Of a stretch of 64,000 nucleotides of DNA, positions 37,501 through 48,697 are shown piece by piece (the first letter of the stretch is position 1; each line of letters opens with the position of its first letter). Location of the stretch: the NCBI RefSeq assembly GCF_000003815.2, contig NC_049979.1, forward strand, positions 11,263,381 to 11,327,380, read 5' to 3'. Below the pieces are notes generated by a model. That model saw only the letters and a program-made list of their open reading frames with translations, was not told the origin of the DNA and did no database searches. The position numbers were made by a program, and so were the translations under genes. This DNA comes from Branchiostoma floridae. Lineage: Eukaryota > Chordata > Leptocardii > Amphioxiformes > Branchiostomatidae.

Positions 37501-40130
37501 CCACGCTGATCAGAACATCACGGATGATTGACGGTTTTTTATGAGGATAGACCCACAGGAGGATAGACTAGCCTCCACCAGGCCTACGAGGTACGGATCG
37601 TAGAATTCAGCGAAGAAAAATGGAATAAGGCCAGGATGGTCAGCCCACGTTAGGGTTAACAATCTCCCTAAATTCAAACCCCAAATAGGATTTCCCTATT
37701 AGCCAGCGTAGTCAGTCTGGCAGAGGCTATCAGAAAACTCCTATTGATGCATTTGAGCTGCAAAACCTTATTTGTTGAGACATTTAGTTTTTTTGTTTTT
37801 TGTTTTGTCACACGTTAAAAAGGGATCATATCCTCTACAAGGCAGTAAAACAGATACAGCAGAAAAGAACATGTTCCGGACAATAGAGAAAAAAGAAAGT
37901 TCTGCTGTAATACCAAGGAAAGCTGCCAGGAGGATCTTAATCCCTCTGACCTTTGTCTTTCCAAGACCTACCTATATACCAAATATGAGGGGGTAGACAA
38001 AACATATCATTACAATATCCATACAGAGCTTCTTAAGTCATTTTTGTCATGCCTGAAACACAAGCAGACACAAACACTACCGCTGAAAACAACATTACCA
38101 TATTTCATTGAGAAATAAAAACGCAGATCGTGTCATTTTCCGTGTAGAAAACGTGCCATGAACATCAATGGCCTTGCGGTCGACGTTTCTATTCAGACCC
38201 CCACCGGGTTTGATTACCATTTGACGACACTGTGTACCACTTACTAGTTACTCGTCTAACCCTTACTCCTAATGAATCAACTTACACATGGCGTGAAAAG
38301 TTCATCTCACCGGTAATTCGCCCTAGGATGTGCCTAGGTACGGTATCACATCATTGCGGATGCCATACTGAATATCGATAGCCCAATAAAGGTAGTGCGC
38401 TGCTGTCTGCCTCATCTACGTAAGTACGTAACGTTAAATGTAACGTTATACATCATTTTACATGTTAAGCACCTCGTACAAAGGATTAGACACACAAACG
38501 AGCAAACAGATCAAAACATGACTAAGCCATAGCTTTGACTGCGGATTGAAGTAAAGTTAAAACCAATCATTTTTCTACAAAGGAAATATGCTGTAAACCT
38601 CCCAATAAAAGATACTCGTAAAATGTGTGCCTCCAACAGCTACATGTACATACAACATAAGCCAGGTCGATTCTGCATAACCTTGTTGCTGATATGTGTG
38701 TCAGAATATGTGATTGGGTATGGGTTACTCCACAGTGGGGTTACTCGAAGTCATGCCTCCACCGTGGTCACCCCCATAATGGCCTCCTCCCCCACCCCTG
38801 TTGGCCTTTGGCAATACGTTTCTCTTATGTAAAACCTCCGTACTTTGAACTGCGTCCTGTGAGACCAATTACGGAATCCGCTCACGATAGTCTGACAAGT
38901 ACGTAACAACTGAAGCAAAGCGATCCGTGATGCGGAGTTAAGGCCGGTCCTGACCCGGGGCACCTGCTGTGTTTCCCGTGCACTCATGGCTGGATGACTT
39001 TCTCATCAGTCCGCCTCTCGCTCTCCCTTCCGGCCACGGCAGCGGAAAATGGGTCGGCTCCGTGACAGCAAACCAAAGTGGGAGAATTGAGAATGTATCC
39101 CCATGAAGGTTAACGTCACTATGTTATAGCATAGCCGTACTTTCAAGTACCAGGATTATCAAGCCCGAATTGAGGTTTTCATATGTATACAAATTTTCTT
39201 TCCCAAAAACTCATATGTTGAAAACGTCCCTACAAGTACTGTAAGGGTATCCTCACTAGATATCTTTGAACAACGGCTACAGTAGTTCTAAGGTACAGAC
39301 ACAGCAGCTGTTTGAAGTGGGTTTTAATGTAGCCAGCCGAAGAGGGACTCTCTCGTTCTCTCATATTTTTCTTGAACTCTCTTATTCATGAAAAGTTCAA
39401 GTAAAGATAGTTTTACTGTACTGTAGCTAGACTAGGACGGATAGCAGGCTATTTTATATAATTAGCATACTGTTACGAATTAGTTTGCATTCCACGTAGA
39501 CTGCAATGCTCAATGTGTAATATACGTGCGAAACATTGGCTATGGCCCAAATGCTGACTTCTCTGCTTTGTTATCTTAACGTTTCCTTTTCTTTAAGACA
39601 TACCAGCGTAATTTCTATGCACTGTACAACTTCGCAGAGACTTAGACCAGAAACTGCACGGATGGAAGTGAAAAATTATTACTGTGCGCAGAAAGAGCCA
39701 TTAGAGTGCAGGAACGGTGATGTCTTCCAATTGGACTGGTGCCTACCAGTCTCCTCTCCAAGGCGAGATAACAAGCTTGGTACGCTGCCAAAGTCACTCA
39801 GGCTTAAAACTATATGCTAGGCTGTAATCGTAATATGGGTGTTAGCCAAATCCGCTCATTTTGTATTTCGGAAAGGCACGCGGATCAAGGATTAAAACTC
39901 CCCTGAGACCTTTAAAGATTGCAGGATTTGAAGCCTGAAATTACCAAAGTTACCGAAGGATCTGAGTTCAGATGTTTCAATCAAGAAATTGTCGTTCAAA
40001 CATTGTGTACGAGATATTGACATGGGATTCGTATTTCCATATATCTTGAGTTGGTTCAGGAATATCAATCAAGGAGATTTTGGACGGCTGCATTCTTACA
40101 CTCACAGGTAACGTTACAACAGTACCAGTG
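34536..40130. other. Downstream region, no supported gene
   Basis: 5.6 kb with only short ORFs. It contains the second copy of the GC-rich dispersed repeat (35130-35235) and a local duplication near 35807-35985 in which gtatttttcttcgcaggtcccc and gtatatttttcttcgcatgtccc recur about 110 bp apart. The minus-strand ORF at 36101-36442 (113 codons) shows no family motif. Confidence 0.6.
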
Positions 40131-40650
40131 AGAACAATATTAAGGAACTAAGGACAGAAACAACAATAGTGCCAGAGAGAATGACAATCAGTTCCAAGGA
40201 CAGAAACCCCAGTACCTGTATGGTCGTATACTCTGCCCGTATTCAGTACCCAGAACAAATACAACTGACAACAGAATCCAGAGTGCCTCAATTTCAGTAC
40301 CTGTATGATCATTATTCAGTACCTAGGACAGACACAACTGTGCCAGTGAGAATGGGGCTCAGTACTAAGCAGAAATTTCAGTGCCAGTAAACTCATTATT
40401 TAGTACCCAGGACAGACGCAACTGTGCCAGTGAGAATGATTCTCAGTACTAAAGACAGAAATTTCAGTGCCAGTAAACTCATTATTCAGTACCTAGGACA
40501 GACTCTACTGTGAGTGAGAACAGCATTCGGTATTAATGACAGAAAACAATGTACACCGACTTCAGTGCCAAATATAGACAGAACAGTACGAGTATGCACA
40601 ACATTCAGTACCAAGGACAACCATAACAGTGTCACTAACACTGTACTCTA
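40130..40650. repeat. Degenerate minisatellite, family A
   Basis: Diverged tandem units of roughly 40-45 bp built on cattcagtacc.aggacaga.acaac.gtgccagtgag. The clearest are at 40310-40510, where a two-unit block of about 85 bp (ctcattattcagtacctaggacagac ...) is repeated. The same core appears in the minisatellite at 53090-53810. Confidence 0.75.
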
Positions 40651-40776
40651 AGCATTCATGGACAGATATAACTGTATCTAGACGGGTGGAAGAACATCAG
40701 CCATTTTTAATAGCAGATACATGTACTCTATATTGGGCCGTTTGAACCCGTTTCGACAAACCAGTAGTACTTAGTG

Positions 40777-41345
40777 AATAAAGAGACTCTTTTTATACAA
40801 CCATTGTTTTATTCAAACCGACGTTTCGGTGACCGCCCGTCACCTTCTTCAAGGCGATTCTGACTGGTTCACATTGTACTGCAGGACAGGTGTCGCTGCT
40901 CACAGTTCAGATGCGGTCATAAGGCTGAAGAATACTGTCCCACACATGACTGAGTTTGTATCCCCCCTCGTCTCGGTTCATTACTGGAGTGGAGAGGGAT
41001 ACAGACTCAGTCATGTGTGGGGCAGTATTCTTAAGAAGTAGACGAACTGTTACATCTTTTCACCGTTAATTGACTACTGTTATGGACATTTTACACTCCT
41101 TTGCGTTTGGGACCGCATTGTAAATATTTTGCATAAATCTGTCTTTACATATGTAAATACTTCACGCCTTGTGACTGCATCTGAACTGTGAGCAGCGACA
41201 CCTGTCCTGTAGTACAATGTGAACCAGTCAGAATCGCCTTGAAGAAGGCGACAGACGGTCACCGAAACGTCGTTTTGAATAAAACAATGGTTGTGTAAAA
41301 AGAGTCTCTTTATTCAGTGACGTACCAACCTGATGAAACTATTCA
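40777..41345. mobile_element. Fold-back element with 150-bp inverted arms and 15-bp direct flanks
   Basis: Arms 40777-40926 and 41165-41315 are inverted copies over about 150 bp at high identity. Both carry the string around ccgaaacgtcg, gaagaaggcgac and aataaagagactc. The 15-mer CAGTAGTACTTAGTG flanks the element at 40762-40776 and 41346-41360, a target duplication. The right arm has about 30 extra bases (from cagtgacgtaccaacctgatg) before the flank. A second inner hairpin (40931-40965 with 40998-41033) fills the spacer. An inverted pair of long terminal repeats with a tail on one copy recalls Penelope-like elements; that assignment is inferred. Confidence 0.7.
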
Positions 41346-41393
41346 CAGTAGTACTTAGTGTTTTATTTGCTTCTCTTTTCCTCATACATAATG

Positions 41394-41902
41394 TTAAAGG
41401 GGCATATGCATTCCACTCCAGAAGGGGTTGGTGTTTTCCAATAGATAATGTGTCAATGAATACATAATCAGCCGAATTTTGTGGAATTCACCTTGGCATG
41501 AATTGCGTGATGTGTGTTTTGTAAAAGAATATGACACTCACTAAACCCATGTAGACCCTACCCATAGACACTTTGTTTATCGTGCATATTTTCGGAATAA
41601 ATGAGGTTCACTAAGCACACCGAAGATAAATTGCTCATAAGATAGCAAAGAACACATAAAAGGACAAGATTTCTTAGCGATCCTGAAATTAGTTTTGTAA
41701 CCTTACCTAAATATTTTGCATTGTATTCATCCATAGGCTTGATTCAATTAGAGGGTACTTGGAGAGTTTGGTAGAGGACTGAATGCTTTTGAGGCACGTG
41801 GAGCAACTGGGCAGTTTACGTATAATGTGAAATAGTATGCATTCATTACTTCCTAAAAGTATCTATCGGGAAATAACAGAGTAGAGTGGAATGCCGCTTT
41901 AA
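41394..41902. mobile_element. TTAA-flanked MITE, copy 1 (piggyBac type)
   Basis: Starts TTAAAGGGGCATATGCATTCC and ends GTGGAATGCCGCTTTAA: imperfect inverted ends that finish in TTAA, the target site of piggyBac elements. 509 bp, no ORF. A diverged copy lies at 61522-61985. Shared internal blocks include ttttccaatagat.atgt.tcaatgaat, ccctacccat and atattttcgg.ataaat. Confidence 0.65.
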
Positions 41903-44900
41903 CGTCACCTTGCTGCTTCCGTCGTTGTGCTACTGTAGTAAAGGTATCCTCGTCAAAGGTGGAGGCGAACAGAACAAGAATGGTGTTAAAAACACCCTGG
42001 CGACGCTGGGTCTAATGGATTTGTGAGTCTCTATATGAAAAAGATGTTTATTAGCTAGCCATGCTCACAACACAGTCTTGCACGCACACATTTCCATGCA
42101 ATGATTCCATCTTGGGAGAAGCCTCGCAAACATTTTATCAACTCTGCAAAAAAAGTTAAGCTTGCCTCATTCTGAGTAAATTCTGAAAATCTATATTTGC
42201 CTTTGCCAAAATGTTATATTTGGGCGTGTTTAGCCGTCAGGTGACAACCCCTCTATCTATAACCCCCTATACTCCATACAAATATTTGTGTGTGTGTCTG
42301 TGAACAGTATAACTTGATTAAGTCTTGGATGGATCTTTAATGGTATTTGGTAGTCAGGGAAATCGAAGGTCAAGTTCGATAATGGATCCCCTATCTACTC
42401 CCTAAGGTACTGCAGCGGAACTACTGTTTTTATATTTCCTGTTTCCTGACATTTCACGGTCTTGATTTTTTAAAGGTGGGTATCTCTTGGGGCAGAGAGT
42501 TAGTGCTGTAAGTTTGGGTCCCCTAGCACCTTTATTTTCGGAAATTGTTTCACAGTTTAGAAGAGAATAAATCAAGAGCGTTTTGATGGATCGTCATGCT
42601 TTTTTAGGTTTTGTAATGTCTAATTTGCATAAGTAATGGCAAAATGTTATAAATCCCTACATTCCATCTAACTTCTCACATATGTAACTGAGAAAGACCG
42701 AAATTCTTTGGATATCAATTATGCAAATAGATACCTCTTTTGCATAATTAATGACAGGATACTATAATTCTATAGTAGTAAATGATGGAAATTTCATATT
42801 TGAGGCATCACGAAGCAAACTAAAGCGAAAATTATTAAACATAAACCATTCAAATCAGCAGGGTACGTCACATCTAATTTTTGAGGTAACGCTACAACAG
42901 CCTTCTTTGCTATAAGATAAGATTTTCATACTAAGATAAGATTTTCATAGTTTAAACTTTTCCCACCTTATGTTTACCTGTACACACCTACATATTTTTT
43001 CTTAAGTTACAAGATCTATCTTAGACTTATGTATCTTGACCAAAGCATGGCCAGAACACTAGATATCAAAACCGAAAGTTCACTGCAGTACGCTACAAAA
43101 CCGATAGGCGGAACCATTTTAGAACTTGACTTTTATGTTCACGACCCTACCCACATTCAAGATTCATCAGAATCCATACTTTGCGAGTTATGCAGGCTAC
43201 AAACAGACACACATGGAGATAAACGGCACCGAACACATAACCTTTAATGGACAAAGTTACATTTTAACGTATTACGCTTGGGTTCTGTATTCAGTGCAAA
43301 GCTTTGTTGGGACTCCCCCACTCCAAAAGAGATATCTAAATAATACAAATTCCGACTACTACCATGATACTATCTCCGCCGGACCAAACCTCTGCTTGGA
43401 GAATATGTGTCACGATGGTCTAAAAAGGCCCTGAAAATCCTATCTTGAAAGCCATGTCAATCAATGTCAATCATCCATTTCACTAATGGCAACGGTAGCT
43501 GATTGGTTCTCACCTTTGAGGGCGGAAACTTGAAATGTTTTTGTTTCACCTAGACGAGCTGAATTTTTCCCGCGAACTTACCCTTTCAAATGCACGCCTG
43601 TCTCCGCCCCAATTGTTCCCCTGTTTGCACAGTAAACAATACCCAAGCTTTCATTTCTACGATGACGCATCTTTAATACTGATACAGCCCTCTCAGTCCC
43701 TTCTTTGCTATATTCTCGTCTATTCTGTCACCAATATTTATAAAATACCGAAGCTAAGGTGCAAGGAAATATCAGTTTCCGACATTCCCCCAGGGCATTC
43801 CCCGCGCCGTTCTTTCCTACGTACATTATATCTGCGCTAGACACACACAAATTTAACCGGCAGAGTACGGATAGTTCGTCGATGAAGTCGGCTTTCTATA
43901 TATAATTTGTTTTCAAAACACATCCATGAAAGCAACGTCAATACTGACCGCCTTGCTACATATTTCCGCCCTTGATTGAGAACTTGACTCTGGCCCTGTC
44001 CTGTTCTATCAATAATCGACAACGCCTCGGAAATATCAACCCTCGCTTTCCGATTTAATAAGGTATTCTTTCCAATAACTCATTACACCTATGTATTTCT
44101 CTAATGAACTACAGTTCCTGATTCACGGTAACAAACTCTGCACAAGCCGCTATTTGATGCGTCGGCATGTGTTCGACTAGCTCTGGCGTCCTTGATAGGA
44201 AAATTGAAATTGAAAAAAAAGCCACATCTATGTAAATAAAAACGCAACTTGTAATGAAGCACACAATGTAAAGCAAAGTCTGGGGAAGAAGGGGGAATTG
44301 GCGAGGGAGCTGGATTAGATCGGTCGGCCGGCCCTCCAGTTTGTTTACAAACCGATGCCATGTTTGAATCAATGTGTTGAAAAAAGGAATATATATCGAC
44401 TTTTAATACGTGGTAAACTTTTGGTGTCCTTCTGCTTGAAAATGATACATTACACAAAAGATTTGAATATTACTTAAACACACAGAAGTAATTTAGTTGG
44501 TGAAGGAGGGGTTTAAGAGAGTGTTGTTGTTGTTTGCAGCCCGGGATCCTTGTCTTACAACCGACGCCATTTTTTCCGTTTGTCATAGATCTGCAAATCT
44601 TCATTCGTATTGTCGTTATTCTCCCCAAATGTGAATGTCACTAGCTGAGCAAGTAAAACACTCAAGGTGGTAATCGTGACTCGTACAAGTACTAGTAACA
44701 AAGATCAAGTCAACCTAACTATAAAATGTATATGCGAAAGCCCACTCATTCACTTCTTGCAGATTGCTTGTGTTTTCTTTTATAAATTTGGGGCATCCAA
44801 AAACTCCTCATTTTGGGATCATAAATCCATGCAACTCCCCACCTATGTAATATCTGCTGCGCTATTATTAAAACCGTGGCAGTGACTAGACACCCTTTTA

Positions 44901-44961
44901 ACCCATGATCAGCATAGAAAACTTAGTTTCTATGTGTTGTCGGGCGTGTATGGTGGTTGAA
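41903..44961. other. Intergenic, no supported gene
   Basis: 3 kb. The part 42270-42540 (ggatggatctttaatggtatttgg ... tcaagttcgataatgg) has the look of the subterminal text in the intron 14 element and is probably an old related repeat. ORFs near 43.0-43.8 and 44.1-44.5 kb have no recognisable domain. Confidence 0.55.
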
Positions 44962-45244
44962 GTCTGAAATCATTACTGCTTTCGTTGGGTGTTTGGTCAA
45001 CGTTGCGATATCAAAATTCCGCCGTTACCTATCTATAAATCAATGATAAAGCCTCCTTGTTATAAATGTGGCTAACAAGAGGGTGGTAGAATGCCTCGCG
45101 GGAGATGTTCATTCACACCATGTCGTATAACAGTTCTCTCGAAGGCGATCAATCTATATGCAAAACAAATGGCCTTCTGATGTTAGGCCGACAAAAGATC
45201 TCTCAACGTTATGACACCGGCCTTTTCCTTTGATAGCGATATGT
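44962..45244. repeat. Direct repeat block, copy 1
   Basis: About 283 bp starting gtctgaaatcattactgc and ending gatagcgatatgt, repeated at 46646-46929 with roughly 95% identity. A tRNA-derived SINE head follows immediately in this copy. Confidence 0.85.
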
Positions 45245-45345
45245 CCTTCTGGACAACTGTGAGAGAAAACTCCTGGCTCCCGGGATTCGAATCCCGGCCG
45301 CCAGATTACAAGACAAGCGTTAACCCATAGGCCGAAAAGGTCTTT
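45245..45345 (-). mobile_element. tRNA-derived SINE fragment, copy 1
   Basis: On the minus strand: a diverged A box (gggttaacgcttgt), an anticodon-arm-like stretch (cttgtaatctggcgg) and a B box in gggattcgaatccc (45282-45295), then gagccaggagtttt. The acceptor stem is not intact, so this is a SINE, not a tRNA gene. A second copy is at 47364-47480. Confidence 0.65.
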
Positions 45346-46645
45346 CACCCCTTTCTACTACAATGTCGCTGTTGGCCCGGTCAAAAGGCGGGAAAAACTT
45401 AACACCCCGTTCAAGAAGATGTATACTAAAGACCAATTATTTGCTCTGTGTGTATGTCTTCCTTTCTTGTATCGACAATAAATTGATGTATCACTCAGTT
45501 AGGAAACGAGTTATCTGCTTTTTAACCTTTCTTACGTTCGTCTGATTTAATAGGGTATTTTGAAAGCAGTGTATAAGTGTCACTTTTATACTTGTATGAA
45601 TTTGAAAAATCTACGCATCCTCTCTGTAAGTGATTTTTGCTGTTTCTTGACATGACCACCATCCATGCGTTATCTTGACCAATATTCAGCAATGTGTATC
45701 AGTGTGTAGACATGAATACAGGGCCGCGGTCGGCACCCCACCGTGCCTTGGGCGGGGCAAATTCCCCTGACAACGCGGACAAAAGCATAGCAACCGTACC
45801 ACCGTGACATGTCACGAGATAACATCGTGAGGACCAGGTCGCCGCTGTAATTATAACCATATGGACAGGGGTCGGGTTGGCCTGGCCGTGTGACGTGGCA
45901 GTCAAGACAGGACATGACGCGAGAGAGGACGTGGATGTTTACAGAGTAAAGTACAGCGTAGAGTACAGAGGGCTGGGAAACAGAATGAAGTTGATCAGTT
46001 TAACAAGTATATGGCTGTCACCCGTATTTGAACGCGCACGTGACATTCTGGTAGTACTGCTGGGCTGGAGTTCAACCAAGATAGAGACGGGAACAGAGAG
46101 ATCGAGATAACTGAGGACGTGGCAAGGCTACTGGGCCTGTGATGGGTGGCGCACGGGGCAGGGAGGAAGAAAGAAAACATAAAGATGCCCGCCGATCCCT
46201 GACCCTGAAGAGAACGCCAGCCCGGAGAAATCTTCCATACTACTGTATTGACACTCGGGGAGCGGGGCAAGATGCGGGAAAGAGATCTCAAGACTACTCG
46301 TAAGAAGGAAAGGTGGGTAGGCTCCCATATAAATTATTGGTGGACCGTGTTGTGGATACCGGTATCGTCCTGTACTGTACTTTATTGTAGTCTTAAATTT
46401 GTCGACACTTAGTTATGTGATTGTCACCCGGAGGTCTGAATCGGGCAGCGATCCACCATTTTGAAAACAGGTTTGGGTTACGTAACGTTAGCGTTAACTT
46501 TTTTGTACTACCATAGTTTATGCTCAATTTCATGTTTATATATCTGTTCACTGCGTAAACGGTTGTGTATTTTTCTTCCTGCCACATGTCTTCTTTGGAT
46601 TGTTTTGTGACCTATGCAGTGAGCGAGAAATCCGCATAGTGAAAT
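45346..46645. other. Intergenic, no supported gene
   Basis: 1.3 kb between the two repeat copies. Overlapping ORFs on both strands (about 80-98 codons at 45.7-46.3 kb) reflect GC-rich local composition and show no motif. Confidence 0.6.
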
Positions 46646-46929
46646 GTCTGAAATCATTACGGCTTTCGTTGGGTGTTTGGTCAACGTTGCGATATCAAAA
46701 TTCCGCCGTTACCTATTTATAAATCAAGGATAAAGCCTCCTTGTTATAAATGTGGCTAACAAGAGGGTGGTAGAAATGCCTTGCGGGAGATGTTCATTCA
46801 CACTATGTCGTATAACAGTTCTCTCGAAGGCGATTAATCTATATGCAAAACAAATGACCTTCTGATGTTAGGCCGACAAAAGATCTCTCAACGTTATAAC
46901 ACCGGCATTTCCCTTTGATACCGATATGT
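46646..46929. repeat. Direct repeat block, copy 2
   Basis: Second copy of 44962-45244, differing by scattered substitutions and one-base indels (for example gtagaaatgccttgc for gtagaatgcctcgc). Here 434 bp separate it from the SINE head that follows it directly in copy 1. Confidence 0.85.
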
Positions 46930-47363
46930 GATGTGTCGAGTGATTGCATACCAAAAGAAGGTCTCACTATAGCCGCCCAAGACCATGGTGACGAATTGTT
47001 TTAGCGAATTAATACAATAGAGAGATGCCAGCCAGTCTATACATATTCTGAATACTGGATGTGATTTAGTTTTCTTCTGATATAACGGCAACTGGGAAAT
47101 ACAGACGGGATCTCGTTCTTGTATACGAGAACGTCTAACACGTCTGTTCTGTGAGGTACCCTCTGCTATACAGCAATGTTTTGATGAAAAAACGCCTCAG
47201 GAGCTTTCCAAACTTGTCAGGTGACAGTTCGCTCGAGGTCCCGCTTGTTTGTTCTAGCTTTTGTTTCAGTTAGATTTCATGAAGGAAATACACAGCTGGT
47301 TGAAGAGAGCAATTCAATGTTGCAAATCTCTAACCATTCTCGTCATATTTGGTCAGTGCCTTC

Positions 47364-47480
47364 TCCTTCTGGACAACTGTGAGAGTCGAGTAGAAACAAA
47401 ACTCCTGGCTCCCAGTCCGGGATTCGAATCCGGGCCGCCAGATTACAAAACAAGCGCTAACCGCTACGCCGAGAAGGTCC
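47364..47480 (-). mobile_element. tRNA-derived SINE fragment, copy 2
   Basis: The better preserved copy. On the minus strand, ggcgtagcggttagcgc (A box; + strand 47454-47470) and a B box in ccggattcgaatcccgg (47416-47432), with the same cttg...gtaatctggcggcc middle as copy 1. The 3' side again reads gggagccaggagttttg. Confidence 0.7.
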
Positions 47481-47536
47481 GGGCCATCGGGCGTTTGGCG
47501 TGGAGCTGGTCAGATTGGCGAAGTTGAACTCAACTG

Positions 47537-47893
47537 CCGGACCGATTTTCACGGCCCTTCTATGGGATTCGGTCCGGTCGTGAGAATCGGTCCTCCCTCA
47601 CAGTCTTCCAAATGGAGTAATCTATGTGATGACAATGACTTTTATTAACTCGAAAATGTCTATTTGAGTCATGACAGTCAGTTTCAGAGGTGCTTTGGGA
47701 AAGTTTTTGCGCTTTTCTTCAGACCGGACCGATTTTCACGGCCCTTCTATGGGATTCGGTCCGGTCGTGAGAATCGGTCCTCCCTCACAGTCTTCCAAAT
47801 GGAGTAAGAGTCTATGTGATGACAATGACATTTATTAACTCGGAAATGTCTACATGTACTTGAGTCATGACAGTTTCAGAAGTGGCTGCGGAA
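47537..47893. repeat. 187-bp tandem duplication
   Basis: Two units starting CCGGACCGATTTTCACGGCC at 47537 and 47724. Identity is near-perfect over the first 95 bases (through cttccaaatggagtaa), then a few indels. Inside each unit, accgattttcac/gtgagaatcggt and a ggattcggtccggtcg palindrome form a hairpin. Confidence 0.9.
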
Positions 47894-48588
47894 ATATAAA
47901 TATACATATAAAAGTATCACAAATCTAGTCTAACACAGAAGTTCGGCTTCTTCTCGCTTCTTGTGTAGGATAACGTGAAAATGTAGTATTAACTCGGACA
48001 TAAACATTGTTTTAACATTCAAGTTTTTGCGGTAGTGGGATTGACAGAAGTTGTGGTGTTATGATTTCTTTAGAAGTGCTGAAAATACTTATTTACTCAA
48101 TCTTATTAAGTCTTTTGAATTATGTCTACATATCTCCTATGTCCCATGAGTCGCATGAGCTACCATAGTTAGGTTGCCCCATCTTATGGAGTATTTTGAA
48201 TTATGTCTACCCCACTCTTATGTCTTCGTTTTGATGTAATTGTCTGTCTAATTGAGTCGTCTGGAGCAATTATGTTTTTAATAGGGAGTTGAGATTGAAT
48301 GAATACAATTATTATACAATGTGATACTACTAATAATTAAACATCATATCTACAAGCTATGTACAGGCAGCACAGCTATGAATAATGTCTCTTGAATGCA
48401 GGCAGAGTCTCATAAGTCTGACATCCATGTTTTATGCTAGCCCACATTCATAAGGATATTAATTTTATTCTTTCTATTTTTGTAGTTGTCTACATTGTAC
48501 TGTGAGGATTTTCTGGCCTTTCCAAATATACTCTCCAGTTGAATATTCCAGTAACGGTCAGCTGTTCCCTCTTCGTCCCTATCCACAG
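47894..48588. other. Intergenic, no supported gene
   Basis: AT-rich. Contains two close occurrences of gaattatgtctac (about 48117 and 48198) in a weak local duplication. Nothing else seen. Confidence 0.6.
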
Positions 48589-48697
48589 TTACAACGCCGC
48601 AGGGGTACGTACTTGACGATTACGTCAGACGATGGCGGTTCCAGTAGGTCAATCTTCGAAGCAGCTGCGGGTAAACGTCTTTCGGTATGTCGTCAAG
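48589..48697 (+). CDS. Candidate orphan exon, product unknown
   Basis: A segment with a strong acceptor (cttcgtccctatccacag) and a perfect donor (CAAG|GTAAGTAAG), open in one frame only (phase 0 in, 1 out): LQRRRGTYLTITSDDGGSSR then SIFEAAAGKRLSVCRQ. I recognise no family and find no neighbouring exon, so it could be a lone exon of a gene with large introns, a non-coding exon, or chance. Confidence 0.2.

Noticed and set aside
40829-41262. Two ORFs (one per strand) with the same QGDSDWFTLY text
   Set aside because: They are the two inverted arms of the fold-back element, not a gene pair.
45282-45295. tRNA gene suggested by GATTCGAATC
   Set aside because: A- and B-box-like parts are present but there is no closed acceptor stem and the body continues as repeat, so it is a SINE.
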